DNA of 38,782 bases from VBAS01 sp964508655 (GTDB lineage: Bacteria; Bacteroidota; Bacteroidia; Chitinophagales; Chitinophagaceae): assembly GCA_964508655.1 (NCBI GenBank), contig CAZDUO010000033.1, forward strand, positions 1-38,782, read 5' to 3'. Under the pieces are notes generated by a model. The model saw only the letters and a program-made list of their open reading frames with translations, was not told the origin of the DNA and did no database searches. Position numbers and translations under genes: made by a program. Shown piece by piece: positions 15,475-24,159 of the stretch (position 1 is its first letter; each line of letters begins with the position of its first letter).

Positions 15475-16875
15475 ATGAACAATACTTACCTCGACCTCGT
15501 GAAGCAAACGTTCAACTTCCCGCAGGATGGCCTGGAAGTAGAAGAAGGTAATCTCATTTTTAACAGCCTTGACCTGAAGGCGCTGATTGCCAAATACGGC
15601 ACGCCCATGAAAATAACTTATCTGCCCAAGATAGGTATGCAGATAAAAAAGGCCAAGCAGTTGTTTGCCGCTGCAATAAAAAAACACAAGTATGAGGGCA
15701 AATACCACTATTGCTACTGCACCAAAAGCTCCCACTTCAGCTTTGTGCTGGAAGAAGCCCTGAAACACGATATTCATATCGAAACTTCGTATGCCTACGA
15801 TATTGAAATCATAAAGAAACTGTACGAGAAAAAGAAAATCACAAAAGACATTCATATTATCTGCAACGGCTATAAACAAAAAGGATACACCCGCAGAATT
15901 GCCAGCCTGCTCAATTCAGGATTTACTAATGTCATACCCATACTGGATAATAAAGAAGAACTGAGGGAATATGCCAAGGGTGTCAGGGGGCCATTCAAGC
16001 TTGGCATAAGGGTGGCAGCGGAAGAAGAACCTACCTTCCCTTTTTATACATCAAGACTCGGCATCCGGGCAAAAGACATCCTGGAATTTTATGTTGACCG
16101 CATTGAAGGATATGAAAGCAAATTCCAGCTCAAAATGCTCCATATCTTTTTAAATAAAGGCATCAAAGACGATATCTATTACTGGAGCGAACTGAACAAG
16201 ATTATCAACCTGTATTGCCAGCTGAAAAAGATTTGTCCCGAGCTGGACTCCATCAACATCGGCGGCGGTTTTCCCATCAAGCACTCTCTCGGGTTTGAAT
16301 ATAATTATGAGTTTATGATTAACGAGATTGTCCGCAATATCAAAGCCGCCTGCAAAAAAGCAAGAGTGCCTATGCCGAATATTTTTACTGAGTTCGGCAG
16401 CTACACGGTTGGCGAGAGTATGGCGCACATCTTCAGCGTGATTGGCGAAAAAGTGCAAAACGACCGCGAACGCTGGTACATGATTGACTCATCCTTTATC
16501 ACAACCCTGCCTGATACCTGGGGCATCGGCGAAAAATTCCTGATGCTGCCCATCAACAAGTGGGACCAGGAATACCAGCGGGTGGTGCTGGGCGGCATAA
16601 CCTGCGACAGCCACGATTATTACGATTCCGAAGAACACATCAATGAAGTTTTTCTGCCGAAAATAAATAATGGGGAGCCGCTTTATGTCGGCTTTTTCCA
16701 TACCGGCGCCTACCAGGACCAGATCAGCGGCTACGGCGGCATCAAGCACTGCCTTATTCCTTCGCCCAAGCATGTAATAGTGGGATATGATAAAAACGGG
16801 AAACTGACCGACTGGCTTTATGCCAAACAACAAACGGCCCAAAGCATGCTGAAGATTCTTGGCTACATGAAATAA
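15475..16875 (+). CDS. speA: Arginine decarboxylase, PLP-dependent, alanine-racemase fold
   Basis: The protein has 466 residues. Biosynthetic arginine decarboxylase makes agmatine from arginine, the first step of one polyamine route. The PLP Schiff-base lysine is in YCTKSSHF (Lys84) on the barrel domain. The phosphate-binding glycine loop is NIGGGFPI (263-267). The second-domain cysteine of the fold-III decarboxylases is in GITCDSHDYY (Cys377), and HTGAYQDQISGYGG (409-422) supplies the aromatic that contacts PLP. It is shorter than the 630-residue E. coli SpeA, as in the Bacteroidota form of the enzyme. Diaminopimelate or carboxynorspermidine decarboxylases share the fold, so arginine is the most likely but not the only possible substrate. 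Confidence 0.82.
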   Translation: MNNTYLDLVKQTFNFPQDGLEVEEGNLIFNSLDLKALIAKYGTPMKITYLPKIGMQIKKAKQLFAAAIKKHKYEGKYHYCYCTKSSHFSFVLEEALKHDIHIETSYAYDIEIIKKLYEKKKITKDIHIICNGYKQKGYTRRIASLLNSGFTNVIPILDNKEELREYAKGVRGPFKLGIRVAAEEEPTFPFYTSRLGIRAKDILEFYVDRIEGYESKFQLKMLHIFLNKGIKDDIYYWSELNKIINLYCQLKKICPELDSINIGGGFPIKHSLGFEYNYEFMINEIVRNIKAACKKARVPMPNIFTEFGSYTVGESMAHIFSVIGEKVQNDRERWYMIDSSFITTLPDTWGIGEKFLMLPINKWDQEYQRVVLGGITCDSHDYYDSEEHINEVFLPKINNGEPLYVGFFHTGAYQDQISGYGGIKHCLIPSPKHVIVGYDKNGKLTDWLYAKQQTAQSMLKILGYMK

Positions 16876-16979
16876 AGAGGCCCTTTCTTCCAAACACATG
16901 CTTACTGAGTTTCAAGGGCACGCCTGTTTCATGCAATACAAGGTTCGGTAAAGAAAAGGCCTGGTATTTTTAAAAGAAC

Positions 16980-17288
16980 TTATTGTCTTACTCTTTTTGT
17001 TCGCATGGCACCTGTTGCTTGCAGTTCTTTCGGTTTTTTGTTTTCAATTATTGCCTCATTTATCGCTGTTGTATCTTTTTCATACGGGTTGAATGCAGTA
17101 ATTGTATCCCTGCTATTTGATGCAACCATACTGTCTGTTTCCATAAAGCGGCGGGCAGTTTTATCTATCTTTTTTACCGGCGATGACCTGAATACCCTGC
17201 CGGCATATTCTTTTCCTACCTCGCAGCTGGCTGCCGTTGCCAGCAGCAACAGAAGAATTATTGCCTGGACTAAACCGGTTGCTTTCAT
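16980..17288 (-). CDS. Small lipoprotein of unknown function
   Basis: The protein has 102 residues. A hydrophobic signal (VQAIILLLLLATAASC) ends in a lipobox with Cys22 as the lipidation site. The mature part is short, polar and without a recognisable domain (DKTARRFMETDSMVASNSRD, then a Lys/Arg-rich end). It is probably anchored in a membrane by the Lgt pathway, whose gene is 2.4 kb away. It lies 69 bases downstream of another lipoprotein gene on the same strand and may be co-transcribed with it. Confidence 0.65.
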   Translation of the reverse strand: MKATGLVQAIILLLLLATAASCEVGKEYAGRVFRSSPVKKIDKTARRFMETDSMVASNSRDTITAFNPYEKDTTAINEAIIENKKPKELQATGAMRTKRVRQ

Positions 17289-17357
17289 GACTACAGATTT
17301 TCCGGGAAGGAGTTAGTTGTTTCTCACACGGATGCGTGGTAACAAATCAGTTCACTA

Positions 17358-17852
17358 TTATTGCCTGTTTTCGTTTTTAAAACGGTTGTGCGTTCTGCCT
17401 TTGTTTTTCCAGTCGTTGTACTCATCATCGTCGTAGTGTATGTTTTTAAAATAAGCTTCATCAAGATAAAAGCGGTCGTCATATCCTTTCCAGTAAATAA
17501 ATCCGTCGGCATTCCGGTAGTAAAGCTTTCCGTTCCGGTAACGGCTTATGATAATATCCGGTGTACGTATAATAATAAGCGGATAATGCCGGTACGTATT
17601 GCTGAATTTTTTTCTTTGTCCCGGCGCATATGGTTTGGCCGATTTGCCTCCATAAATTTTTTTGGCTTGTCCAGGTGGTAAATCATGCGGGTTGGGGTCG
17701 TTTGTAACAATAACCACCGGCCTGTCATCCGGGTATCGATCAGGATAACGCGGATACCGGCCTGCTGGATACTCCCTTGAACTGCGGCAACCTGCTGCCA
17801 GGCTGATGATGGAAATAAGAATGACCGTTTGTAGAATTCTGCTTTGTTTCAT
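17358..17852 (-). CDS. Lipoprotein with Tyr/Pro/Arg-rich N-terminus
   Basis: The protein has 164 residues. The signal ends LISIISLAAGC with Cys22 as lipobox cysteine. After it comes an arginine/tyrosine/proline-rich segment (REYPAGRYPRYPDRYPDDRP). Next is the phrase DLPPGQAKKIYGGKSAKPYA, which I recognise as recurring in small Bacteroidota envelope proteins, though without a known role. The C-terminal half is rich in Tyr and Asp (YWKGYDDRFYLDEAYF) and looks like a small beta domain. It is divergent from the NTF2-like gene starting 62 bases away. Function unknown. Confidence 0.68.
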   Translation of the reverse strand: MKQSRILQTVILISIISLAAGCRSSREYPAGRYPRYPDRYPDDRPVVIVTNDPNPHDLPPGQAKKIYGGKSAKPYAPGQRKKFSNTYRHYPLIIIRTPDIIISRYRNGKLYYRNADGFIYWKGYDDRFYLDEAYFKNIHYDDDEYNDWKNKGRTHNRFKNENRQ

Positions 17853-17914
17853 AGCTGGGTATTATATTTTTATAATTCCAATTCATTTGCCAGAAAATAG
17901 TAAAGCATATTACC

Positions 17915-18370
17915 ATGAAACAAATTTTGATAACCTTAACAGCAGCACTGTTTTTTTCACCGCTTGTTGAAGCTCAATCAGCAGAAGATTCTGTGAAAGA
18001 AGTTATCAACCAGCTTTTTGAAGCTATGAAGAAAGCAGATGCCAACCGGCTGAAAGAAACATTTGCCGACAGCGCCCTGCTGCAAACCATCCGGCGCAAA
18101 CCCGATGGAACTTTTTTTGTGCAGCGTGATAATGTGAGTGAATTTGCACAGCAGATAGGGCAGGCAAAAAAAGATTCGCTTGATGAGCAGATAAAATTTG
18201 AAACGATTAAAATTGACGGCCCGCTCGCCTCGGTTTGGACACCTTATAAATTTTATTATGCCGGCAAATTTTCCCACTGCGGTGTCAATTCATTTCAACT
18301 GGTAAGAATAAATGGCCGATGGAAAATCCAGTATCTTATTGATACAAGAAGAAGGGTGAACTGCGAATAA
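17915..18370 (+). CDS. Secreted NTF2-like (putative lumazine-binding type) protein
   Basis: The protein has 151 residues. A signal peptide (MKQILITLTAALFFSPLVEAQ) precedes an NTF2/SnoaL-like cone fold. A helical start (VKEVINQLFEAMKKADANRL) leads into FADSALLQTI. The following strands are IDGPLASVWTPYKFYYAGKFSH and FQLVRINGRWKIQYLIDTRR, the normal closing strands of the fold. Such proteins are annotated as nuclear transport factor 2 family or Lumazine_bd_2. Their substrates are usually unknown. A bidirectional-looking terminator shared with the convergent hsp20 gene follows. Confidence 0.78.
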   Translation: MKQILITLTAALFFSPLVEAQSAEDSVKEVINQLFEAMKKADANRLKETFADSALLQTIRRKPDGTFFVQRDNVSEFAQQIGQAKKDSLDEQIKFETIKIDGPLASVWTPYKFYYAGKFSHCGVNSFQLVRINGRWKIQYLIDTRRRVNCE

Positions 18371-18397
18371 AAAAACCCCGCCGTGGACACGGCAGGG
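18369..18397 (-). terminator. Intrinsic terminator between the NTF2-like and hsp20 genes
   Basis: A GC-rich stem (CCC-GCCGTG against CACGGC-GGG with one bulged A) lies between the convergent genes. On the minus strand it is followed by seven T residues (18369-18375), so it best serves hsp20. Confidence 0.75.
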
Positions 18398-18451
18398 TGT
18401 AAACCAAAACCAACTGCTTATGAGAAATTCTTATTTATGAGTAAGAGCTGC

Positions 18452-18898
18452 TTAATTAACTGTAATCTCTTTTGATGCTTCTTTGACATCCGTTTTCTTC
18501 GGAAGGTTTAATGTAAGCACTCCATTGACGTAAGAGGCTTCTATATTGGTTGCATCCACCTTTTCGTCAATTGTGAAAGAACGTTTAAAACCCCGGTAGC
18601 TGTATTCCCTGCGGATTTGCCTGGATGATTCTTTTTTTTCTTCTGTTTTCTTTTCTGCCACAATGGTTAGCACATTGTCTTCCAAAGTTACTTTAAAGTC
18701 TTTTTTCTCCATGCCCGGGGCCACTACTTCCACCTGGTAGGCCGAATCTGTTTCCCTGATATTTACAGGCACATAGCCATGTTTTGTCAGGGAATTGTAA
18801 CCCTCGCTGAACAATACGGGGAATCCGTTAAAAAACTCATTTGCCATATTGTTCAATGATCTTTCAAACATCCTGTTATTAAATTTTACGTGAGTCAT
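18452..18898 (-). CDS. Small heat-shock protein, Hsp20/alpha-crystallin family
   Basis: The protein has 148 residues. It is an ATP-independent holdase chaperone that binds unfolding proteins in the cytoplasm. The alpha-crystallin domain spans about residues 42-142: VPVNIRETDSAYQVEVVAPG, KKDFKVTLEDNVLTIVAEKK, RREYSYRGFKRSFTID, and the closing motif ASYVNGVLTLNLPKK, which contains the family's A-x3-NGVLxLxLPK signature. The short N-terminal arm (residues 1-40, FFNGFPVLF) mediates oligomer formation in relatives. I see no CIRCE or other heat-shock operator upstream. Confidence 0.94.
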   Translation of the reverse strand: MTHVKFNNRMFERSLNNMANEFFNGFPVLFSEGYNSLTKHGYVPVNIRETDSAYQVEVVAPGMEKKDFKVTLEDNVLTIVAEKKTEEKKESSRQIRREYSYRGFKRSFTIDEKVDATNIEASYVNGVLTLNLPKKTDVKEASKEITVN

Positions 18899-19100
18899 AA
18901 TAATATGGTTTTATTATTATTAAAATTTTTGTTTGTATTAACTTGTTTTCAAATCATATACCAACACAAAAGCAGGGCATTTTTTCTGCCTCTTTGTTCG
19001 AAAAGTTGTAAGTGAAAGACATTATTTCCGAATTCAGAAAATTTTTCTGCCAGAATATCCAGCTTCATTCAACTGAAGCCGGTGGCTGAATGTTTTTATC

Positions 19101-19108
19101 TAAATTTG
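19101..19108 (+). promoter_or_regulatory. Putative -7 box (TAAATTTG) of the bacilliredoxin gene
   Basis: Perfect TAnnTTTG match ending 21 bases before the ATG at 19130. No clear -33 TTG. Confidence 0.5.
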
Positions 19109-19129
19109 GGCCCTAAAAATTCTTAACAT

Positions 19130-19546
19130 ATGTATCCGGAAGAGATTGTAATTCCAATGAAAGAAGAACTGACTGAGCACGGATTTACCGAGCTGCTCAC
19201 GTCTGAAGAAGTAGAAAGCCAGCTTACGAAAAAAGGCACTACGCTGGTGATGATCAACTCTGTTTGTGGCTGCTCTGCCGGCACTGCACGCCCGGGAGTG
19301 ATACTGGCCGTATTGAACAGCCAGAAGAAGCCCGATCATCTTACCACCAGCTTTGCCGGTTTTGATATTGAAGCGGTAAAAAAACTTCGGGAACATCTGT
19401 TGCCTTACCCCCCCTCTTCACCTTCTATTGCCTTATTTAAGGATGGCAGCCTTGTTCATTTTATAGAACGTCACCAGATTGAAGGCCGCCCGGCACAAGT
19501 GATTGCCAATAATCTTATCAATGCATTTGAGCAATACTGCAACTGA
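19130..19546 (+). CDS. BrxA/BrxB-family bacilliredoxin
   Basis: The protein has 138 residues with a thioredoxin-like fold. It begins MYPEEIVIPMKEELTEHGF, as in the YphP/YqiW family, and carries the active-site CGC motif in NSVCGCSAGTARPG (Cys46, Cys48). The family removes bacillithiol from mixed disulfides on proteins in species that make that thiol. The end (ERHQIEGRPAQVIANNLINAF) is typical. Whether this organism makes bacillithiol cannot be judged from the window; no bsh gene is visible. It has its own promoter and a strong terminator, so it appears monocistronic. Confidence 0.92.
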   Translation: MYPEEIVIPMKEELTEHGFTELLTSEEVESQLTKKGTTLVMINSVCGCSAGTARPGVILAVLNSQKKPDHLTTSFAGFDIEAVKKLREHLLPYPPSSPSIALFKDGSLVHFIERHQIEGRPAQVIANNLINAFEQYCN

Positions 19547-19573
19547 TTGTTTACAGAATAAAAGTTGAATACG

Positions 19574-19631
19574 CTGTGGGTTCTATTAGTTTACAGCATT
19601 TGAATTACTAATAACCCACAGTTTTCTTTTT
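19574..19631 (+). terminator. Intrinsic terminator after the bacilliredoxin gene
   Basis: A 9-bp stem (CTGTGGGTT / AACCCACAG) extended after a 2-base bulge by ATTAGT / ACTAAT is followed by TTTTCTTTTT. The lgt promoter-like box begins right behind the T-tract. Confidence 0.88.
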
Positions 19632-19632
19632 G

Positions 19633-19640
19633 TATATTCG
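19633..19640 (+). promoter_or_regulatory. Weak putative -7 box (TATATTCG) of lgt
   Basis: One mismatch to TAnnTTTG, 33 bases before the lgt ATG and directly behind a terminator, which is where a promoter is needed. Confidence 0.35.
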
Positions 19641-19673
19641 CCGGCAATACTTAAACTAACCAATCCTTAGCTG

Positions 19674-20828
19674 ATGTATCCCAACCTGTATTATGCCCTT
19701 CGTGATCTTTTTGGTGTGGAATGGCCGGCCCTCAGATTTATCAACTCATTCGGATTTTTTGTTGCCATCTCTTTTATACTTGCTGCAGTTACGCTATCCG
19801 CCGAATTAAAAAGAAAAAGCAAACAAGGCTTCCTTCATCCCACAGAAATTCAGGTAATGGTAGGCAAACCGGCAAGCTTTACTGATTTACTGCTGAATTT
19901 TTTGCTGGGTTTTGTTCTTGGTTACAAAATCTTAGCCTTGTTTATTATGGACAAATCGGTGACGGATGATCCGCAAGCTTTTATTTTCTCCGACAGGGGC
20001 AGCTGGCCCGCGGGCCTATTGCTTGGGTTGCTTTTTGCAGGCCTGAAATGGTGGGAAAAAAAGAAACAGGTGCTTGAAAAACCTGAGCTGCGCAAAATAA
20101 GAATCTGGCCGCAGGACAGGGTGGGGGAGTTCACAATTATTGCCCTTGTTTTTGGACTGCTTGGCGCCAAGATTTTTGACACGTTCGAAAACTGGGATGA
20201 TTTTATTAAAGACCCATCCAGTTTCTTTTCTGCCCGTGGATTAACTTTTTATGGAGGATTAATCTGTGCTGCTCTTGCCATCTGGTGGTATGCCAAAAGA
20301 CATAAGGTTGGCTTCTGGCATCTGAACGACGCCGCTGCTCCCGGCCTTATGCTGGCTTATTCCGTTGGCCGCATTGGCTGCCAGGTAGCAGGCGATGGCG
20401 ATTGGGGCATTGTGAATAATAAGCCCAAACCCTTCGGCTGGCTGCCGGACTGGATGTGGGCATATAAATATCCGCACAATGTGAACGAAGTAGACACTAA
20501 AATACCCGGCTGCCTGGAACCAAAGTACTGTTACGAATTGCAAAATGCTGTTTTTCCCACACCCTTTTATGAAACTATTATATGCTTTATCCTTTTCCTG
20601 GTACTTTGGAGTCTGCGAAAAAAACTAAAAGTGCCCGGTACCCTGTTTGCCATTTACCTGGTGCTAAATGGGCTGGAGAGGTTTTTTATTGAAAAAATCA
20701 GGGTGAATGTGAAAATGTCGGTTTTTGGATGGGAGTTTACGCAGGCAGAATTGGTTTCGGCATTGCTTGTAATTTCTGGCCTGCTGATCTGGTATTTTTT
20801 ACGTAAGAAAAAAGCTGTTGTTCGTTAA
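19674..20828 (+). CDS. lgt: Prolipoprotein diacylglyceryl transferase
   Basis: The protein has 384 residues and several membrane segments. Lgt moves diacylglycerol from phosphatidylglycerol to the lipobox cysteine of prolipoproteins in the inner membrane. The GGL motif is in TFYGGLICAA (192-196) and the Lgt signature region is VGRIGCQVAGDGDWG (232-245), in the divergent form usual for Bacteroidota rather than the E. coli GRxGNFxNGE. The order of membrane spans, ending LERFFIEKIRVNVK and a final hydrophobic helix, fits. It is longer than E. coli Lgt (about 290 residues) because of an insert around residues 90-150. Three predicted lipoproteins in this window would be its substrates. Confidence 0.93.
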   Translation: MYPNLYYALRDLFGVEWPALRFINSFGFFVAISFILAAVTLSAELKRKSKQGFLHPTEIQVMVGKPASFTDLLLNFLLGFVLGYKILALFIMDKSVTDDPQAFIFSDRGSWPAGLLLGLLFAGLKWWEKKKQVLEKPELRKIRIWPQDRVGEFTIIALVFGLLGAKIFDTFENWDDFIKDPSSFFSARGLTFYGGLICAALAIWWYAKRHKVGFWHLNDAAAPGLMLAYSVGRIGCQVAGDGDWGIVNNKPKPFGWLPDWMWAYKYPHNVNEVDTKIPGCLEPKYCYELQNAVFPTPFYETIICFILFLVLWSLRKKLKVPGTLFAIYLVLNGLERFFIEKIRVNVKMSVFGWEFTQAELVSALLVISGLLIWYFLRKKKAVVR

Positions 20829-21006
20829 TGATTTACCCAGGCAATATTGATGCCGGATAATAAATGCTTAATAGAAATGTCAGCAGCATGACAGAACCCG
20901 CTTCTGGCAGGCGCTTTCAGCTGATTTGATTTTCCGCAAACGGTTGCAGTATTTTTTTGACCAAACATTTTTTCCACAAACACTATGAGAAACGGCCTTT
21001 CTGATG
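20829..21006. other. Gap between lgt and the sigma-factor promoter; nothing recognised
   Basis: No gene, clear hairpin or terminator is visible here. With the downstream leader (21015-21112) the gap between lgt and the sigma gene is 284 bases. Confidence 0.4.
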
Positions 21007-21014
21007 TACCTTTG
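21007..21014 (+). promoter_or_regulatory. Putative -7 box (TACCTTTG) of the first sigma-factor gene
   Basis: Perfect TAnnTTTG match 98 bases before the ATG at 21113, implying a leader of about 90 bases. No -33 TTG is evident. Confidence 0.5.
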
Positions 21015-21112
21015 CATTCACACATGGACGGTAGTAATTAACTTACCCTTTGCAACTTTCCTTGAACAAACCAACTCTTAATCCCGTTATTTAACTTGTA
21101 ATAATTATAATT

Positions 21113-21988
21113 ATGAGGCAGCTTAAAATTGCCACCCAGATTACGAACAGAGACAGTCAGGCAGTAGAGAAATATCTCCAGGAGATATCGAAAATCCCTA
21201 TGATTACCCCGGAAGAAGAAACGACACTGGCCCAGCGTATTAAAATGGCTCATCGTAACCCGGTAGATGCACAAAGAGCACTCGACAAATTAGTGCAGGC
21301 CAACCTGCGTTTTGTGGTATCTGTTGCCAAGCAGTACCAGCACCAGGGCCTTTCCCTTAGCGACCTGATCAACGAGGGCAATCTAGGTTTGATAAAAGCC
21401 GCCCAGCGTTTCGACGAAACCAAGGGTTTTAAATTCATTTCGTACGCTGTGTGGTGGATTCGCCAGTCCATCCTCCAGGCATTGGCAGAGCAGGGCAGAC
21501 TGGTCCGCCTTCCTCAAAATAAAATTGGTACATATAATAAGGCTAACAAAGCTTATATGGCCTTTGAACAGGAGCATGAAAGAGAGCCCAGCACCGAAGA
21601 GCTTGCTGAAATTCTGGAAATGAGTGAAACGGAAATCAACAACATTTTCCAAAGCAACACCCGCCACACCAGCCTGGATGCACCTGTGCATGAAGCTGAA
21701 GATGTAGCTATGGGCGACTTGCTTGAAGGCGGTGATGATACCGATGATGATGTGATGAAGGATTCGCTGCGCAACGAAATACGCCGCATTTTGAAATCGC
21801 TTTCACCCCGCGAGGCAGAAATTGTAAATGCTTACTTCGGACTCGACGGTGAAAATGGCGTCACCATAGAACAGATCGGGCAGAAATATGACCTGACCAA
21901 AGAACGAATCCGCCAGATTAAGGAAAGAGCCATTAAGCGTTTGCAAAAAGCGAGATATAGTAATGCATTAAAAGCCTACTTGGGTTAA
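21113..21988 (+). CDS. RpoD/SigA-like sigma-70 factor, copy 1
   Basis: The protein has 291 residues with no region 1.1. Region 1.2 is QAVEKYLQEISKIPMITPEE. Regions 2.1-2.4 run from LVQANLRFVVSVAKQYQHQG to FKFISYAVWWIRQSILQALA. Region 3 follows (NKANKAYMAFEQEHEREPST). Region 4 has the helix-turn-helix TIEQIGQKYDLTKERIRQIK. The -10-recognising segment matches the second sigma gene at 26401-27276, while the -33-recognising helix differs. Of the two it is the less canonical: RDSQAVEKY where the primary factor has RESQSLEKY, and a longer spacer KMAHRNPVDAQRALDKL. It is therefore more likely a second, group-2-like factor than the main housekeeping one. It has its own promoter and terminator. Confidence 0.9.
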   Translation: MRQLKIATQITNRDSQAVEKYLQEISKIPMITPEEETTLAQRIKMAHRNPVDAQRALDKLVQANLRFVVSVAKQYQHQGLSLSDLINEGNLGLIKAAQRFDETKGFKFISYAVWWIRQSILQALAEQGRLVRLPQNKIGTYNKANKAYMAFEQEHEREPSTEELAEILEMSETEINNIFQSNTRHTSLDAPVHEAEDVAMGDLLEGGDDTDDDVMKDSLRNEIRRILKSLSPREAEIVNAYFGLDGENGVTIEQIGQKYDLTKERIRQIKERAIKRLQKARYSNALKAYLG

Positions 21989-22013
21989 AAAAGGAATTGA
22001 TGGGTTAATAAGT

Positions 22014-22047
22014 ACAGTCCTGGTTTTAATGCCGGGACTGTTTTTTT
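22014..22047 (+). terminator. Intrinsic terminator of the first sigma-factor gene
   Basis: ACAGTCCTGG pairs with CCGGGACTGT (10 bp, one G-U) over an 8-base loop and is followed by seven T residues. It lies 26 bases after the stop. Confidence 0.9.
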
Positions 22048-22081
22048 AATATTAGTCACATTCATTCATTAGCAGGCAGCT

Positions 22082-22089
22082 TACCTTTG
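22082..22089 (+). promoter_or_regulatory. Putative -7 box (TACCTTTG) of the DUF4249 gene
   Basis: Perfect TAnnTTTG match ending nine bases before the ATG at 22099. If used, the 5' leader would be only a few bases. Confidence 0.35.
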
Positions 22090-22098
22090 GCGGGCTTT

Positions 22099-22977
22099 AT
22101 GAAACAATTGTTTTTTTTACCTGTTGTCAGCCTGTTTCTTTTTTCCTGCGAAAAGGCAGTAACGTTTAACCTGGACGAACCGGCTCCAAAACTTGTAGTA
22201 GAAGCCACTATCGAAACCAACCTGCCGCCCTTAGTGGTACTTACCAAAAGCCAGAACTATTTTTCTAAAATCACACCGGATATACTTGCCGCGGGCTTTA
22301 TCAGGAATGCAGAAGTGTATGTTTCAAACGGAGCACTTACCCACAAGCTGAAAGAATACGCTCAACCTCTCCCCGGGGGCTACACATTTTATTTTTATTC
22401 GATTGACTCATCCAACCTGTCAACGGCATTTGTCGGCCAGCTGAATACACAGTATGCATTGAGGATAACAGCAAATGGTCAGGAATATACAGCCACCACC
22501 AGGATCCCTGCCATTACCCGCCGCATTGATACGCTTTTCTGGAGGCAGGTGCCGGGAAATGACAGCAATAAAGTGGCCCTGATGGTAAGAGCTACCGACC
22601 AACCGGGCTATGGCGATTATATCCGTTATTTTACCAAAAGAAACAGTGAACCGTTTTTGCCTTCATTAAACTCTGTGTACGACGACCACATAATTGATGG
22701 CACTACGTACGAGGTGGAAGTGGAACGGGGGGTTGACCGTTCGCAGAACCTGCCTGATGACCATACTTTTTTCAATAAAGGAGATACGGTTACCCTGAAA
22801 GTGTGCCAGATTGATAAAGCGACCTATGATTTTTGGCGTACCATGGAGTACAGCTATGCCAGTATCGGCAATCCCTTTTCATCACCCACTAAAGTGCTGA
22901 GCAATATCAGCAATGGTGCATTAGGTTATTTTGGCGGCTATGCGCCCATATTCCGCACTATCATTATTCCCCGGTAG
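22099..22977 (+). CDS. DUF4249 lipoprotein
   Basis: The protein has 292 residues. The start at 22099 gives a clean lipoprotein signal, MKQLFFLPVVSLFLFSC, with Cys17 as the lipid anchor; a codon for Met four residues upstream is less suitable. The mature protein opens EKAVTFNLDEPAPKLVVEA, the usual beginning of DUF4249 proteins. These are beta-sandwich surface lipoproteins of Bacteroidota often encoded beside TonB-dependent receptors. No receptor gene is adjacent here: it sits alone between a sigma factor and trxB. Later parts (YALRITANGQEYTATTRIP, KVCQIDKATYDFWRTME) also match the family layout. Function unknown, probably surface or periplasmic. Confidence 0.85.
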   Translation: MKQLFFLPVVSLFLFSCEKAVTFNLDEPAPKLVVEATIETNLPPLVVLTKSQNYFSKITPDILAAGFIRNAEVYVSNGALTHKLKEYAQPLPGGYTFYFYSIDSSNLSTAFVGQLNTQYALRITANGQEYTATTRIPAITRRIDTLFWRQVPGNDSNKVALMVRATDQPGYGDYIRYFTKRNSEPFLPSLNSVYDDHIIDGTTYEVEVERGVDRSQNLPDDHTFFNKGDTVTLKVCQIDKATYDFWRTMEYSYASIGNPFSSPTKVLSNISNGALGYFGGYAPIFRTIIIPR

Positions 22978-23036
22978 ATTTTACAGGCATTAGTAACAGC
23001 GTCGCCAGCCCGACCTATTTATAATTTATTTACAGT

Positions 23037-23044
23037 TATTTTTG
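23037..23044 (+). promoter_or_regulatory. Putative -7 box (TATTTTTG) of trxB
   Basis: Perfect TAnnTTTG match 56 bases before the trxB ATG, upstream of a hairpin-forming element. Confidence 0.45.
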
Positions 23045-23059
23045 CAGCTAATACTGAAT

Positions 23060-23078
23060 CCCTCTCCAATGGAGAGGG
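23060..23078 (+). repeat. Palindromic element in the trxB leader, copy 3 (variant)
   Basis: CCCTCTCC-AAT-GGAGAGGG is a perfect 8-bp hairpin 22 bases before the trxB ATG. It resembles the TCTCC-TTT-GGAGA core at the cobA start. The following GTGTTTTG is only weakly T-rich, so terminator function for the upstream gene is possible but not clear. Confidence 0.55.
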
Positions 23079-23099
23079 TGTTTTGTAAACAAAGTAAGA

Positions 23100-24047
23100 A
23101 TGGATAAGAACATAAACGAGAAAATTACCTGTTTGATTATCGGCTCAGGCCCCGCAGGATACACAGCGGCTATTTATGCGGCAAGAGCCAATCTGAAGCC
23201 CGTGCTTTACCAGGGCATTCAACCGGGCGGGCAATTAACAATAACAACTGAAGTTGAAAACTACCCCGGTTATCCCGAAGGCGTGCAAGGGCCGGAGATG
23301 ATGGTACATTTTGAAAAGCAGTCACACCGTATGGGCGCCGATATCCGCTACGGTATTGCCACCAAAGTTGATTTTTCATCGCAACCTTATAAAGTTGAGA
23401 TTGATGAGGAGAAATGGATTGAGGCCGATGCTGTCATCATTGCCACCGGCGCTTCGGCCAAATGGCTGGGACTGGAAAGTGAACAACGGTTGAATGGCTT
23501 CGGCGTTAGCGCCTGTGCCGTTTGTGATGGGTTTTTCTTTCGCGGAAAAGAAGTGGCCGTGGTGGGAGCCGGTGATACAGCTGCCGAGGAAGCGCTTTAC
23601 CTGAGCAAGCTTTGCACTACCGTGCACTTGCTGGTACGCCGCGATGTGATGCGTGCCAGCAAAGTGATGCAGGAAAGAGTGATGAAATCTCCCAACATCA
23701 AAGTGTACTGGAATACCGAGACGGATGAAGTGCTGGGTGAAAAAACAGTAGAAGCCGTGCGGATTAAAAACAAAAAAACAGGCGAAGCACAAACCATTCC
23801 CATCAGTGGATTTTTTGTGGCTATCGGCCACCAGCCTAATTCAGAAATCTTCAAAGGCTGGATTGATATGGATGAAGCCGGTTATATCAAAACAATTCCT
23901 GGCACGTCAAAAACAAATCTTGAAGGTGTGTTTGCCTGCGGCGACGTGCAGGATAAAGTGTACCGCCAGGCAGTAACGGCAGCGGGCAGCGGCTGTGTGG
24001 CGGCGCTGGACGCTGAAAGGTGGCTTGGAGCGAAGGGATTGCATTAA
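23100..24047 (+). CDS. trxB: Thioredoxin-disulfide reductase
   Basis: The protein has 315 residues, standard length. It is a flavoprotein that passes electrons from NADPH to thioredoxin. The FAD-binding motif is CLIIGSGPAGYTAA (Gly15-Gly20). The redox-active cysteines are SACAVCDG (Cys139, Cys142). The NADPH-binding motif is VAVVGAGDTAAEEA with the following LLVRRD. The C-terminal FAD motif is GVFACGDVQDKVYRQAVTAAGSG. All are intact. It lies in front of folB in the same direction, 112 bases apart. Confidence 0.97.
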   Translation: MDKNINEKITCLIIGSGPAGYTAAIYAARANLKPVLYQGIQPGGQLTITTEVENYPGYPEGVQGPEMMVHFEKQSHRMGADIRYGIATKVDFSSQPYKVEIDEEKWIEADAVIIATGASAKWLGLESEQRLNGFGVSACAVCDGFFFRGKEVAVVGAGDTAAEEALYLSKLCTTVHLLVRRDVMRASKVMQERVMKSPNIKVYWNTETDEVLGEKTVEAVRIKNKKTGEAQTIPISGFFVAIGHQPNSEIFKGWIDMDEAGYIKTIPGTSKTNLEGVFACGDVQDKVYRQAVTAAGSGCVAALDAERWLGAKGLH

Positions 24048-24159
24048 GACACATGGTTAAATGGTTGAATTGTTAAATTGCCTGCATGCCTATGAAATTG
24101 CATATTGTTCTTTTGTAAAACCAGCGGCCGGGCCGCTTTGGAATCCTGAATCCTCACAT

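Noticed and set aside
15450..15480. Repeated palindromes considered as CRISPR-like repeats
   Set aside because: Copies are scattered over 30 kb with no regular spacers and no cas genes nearby.
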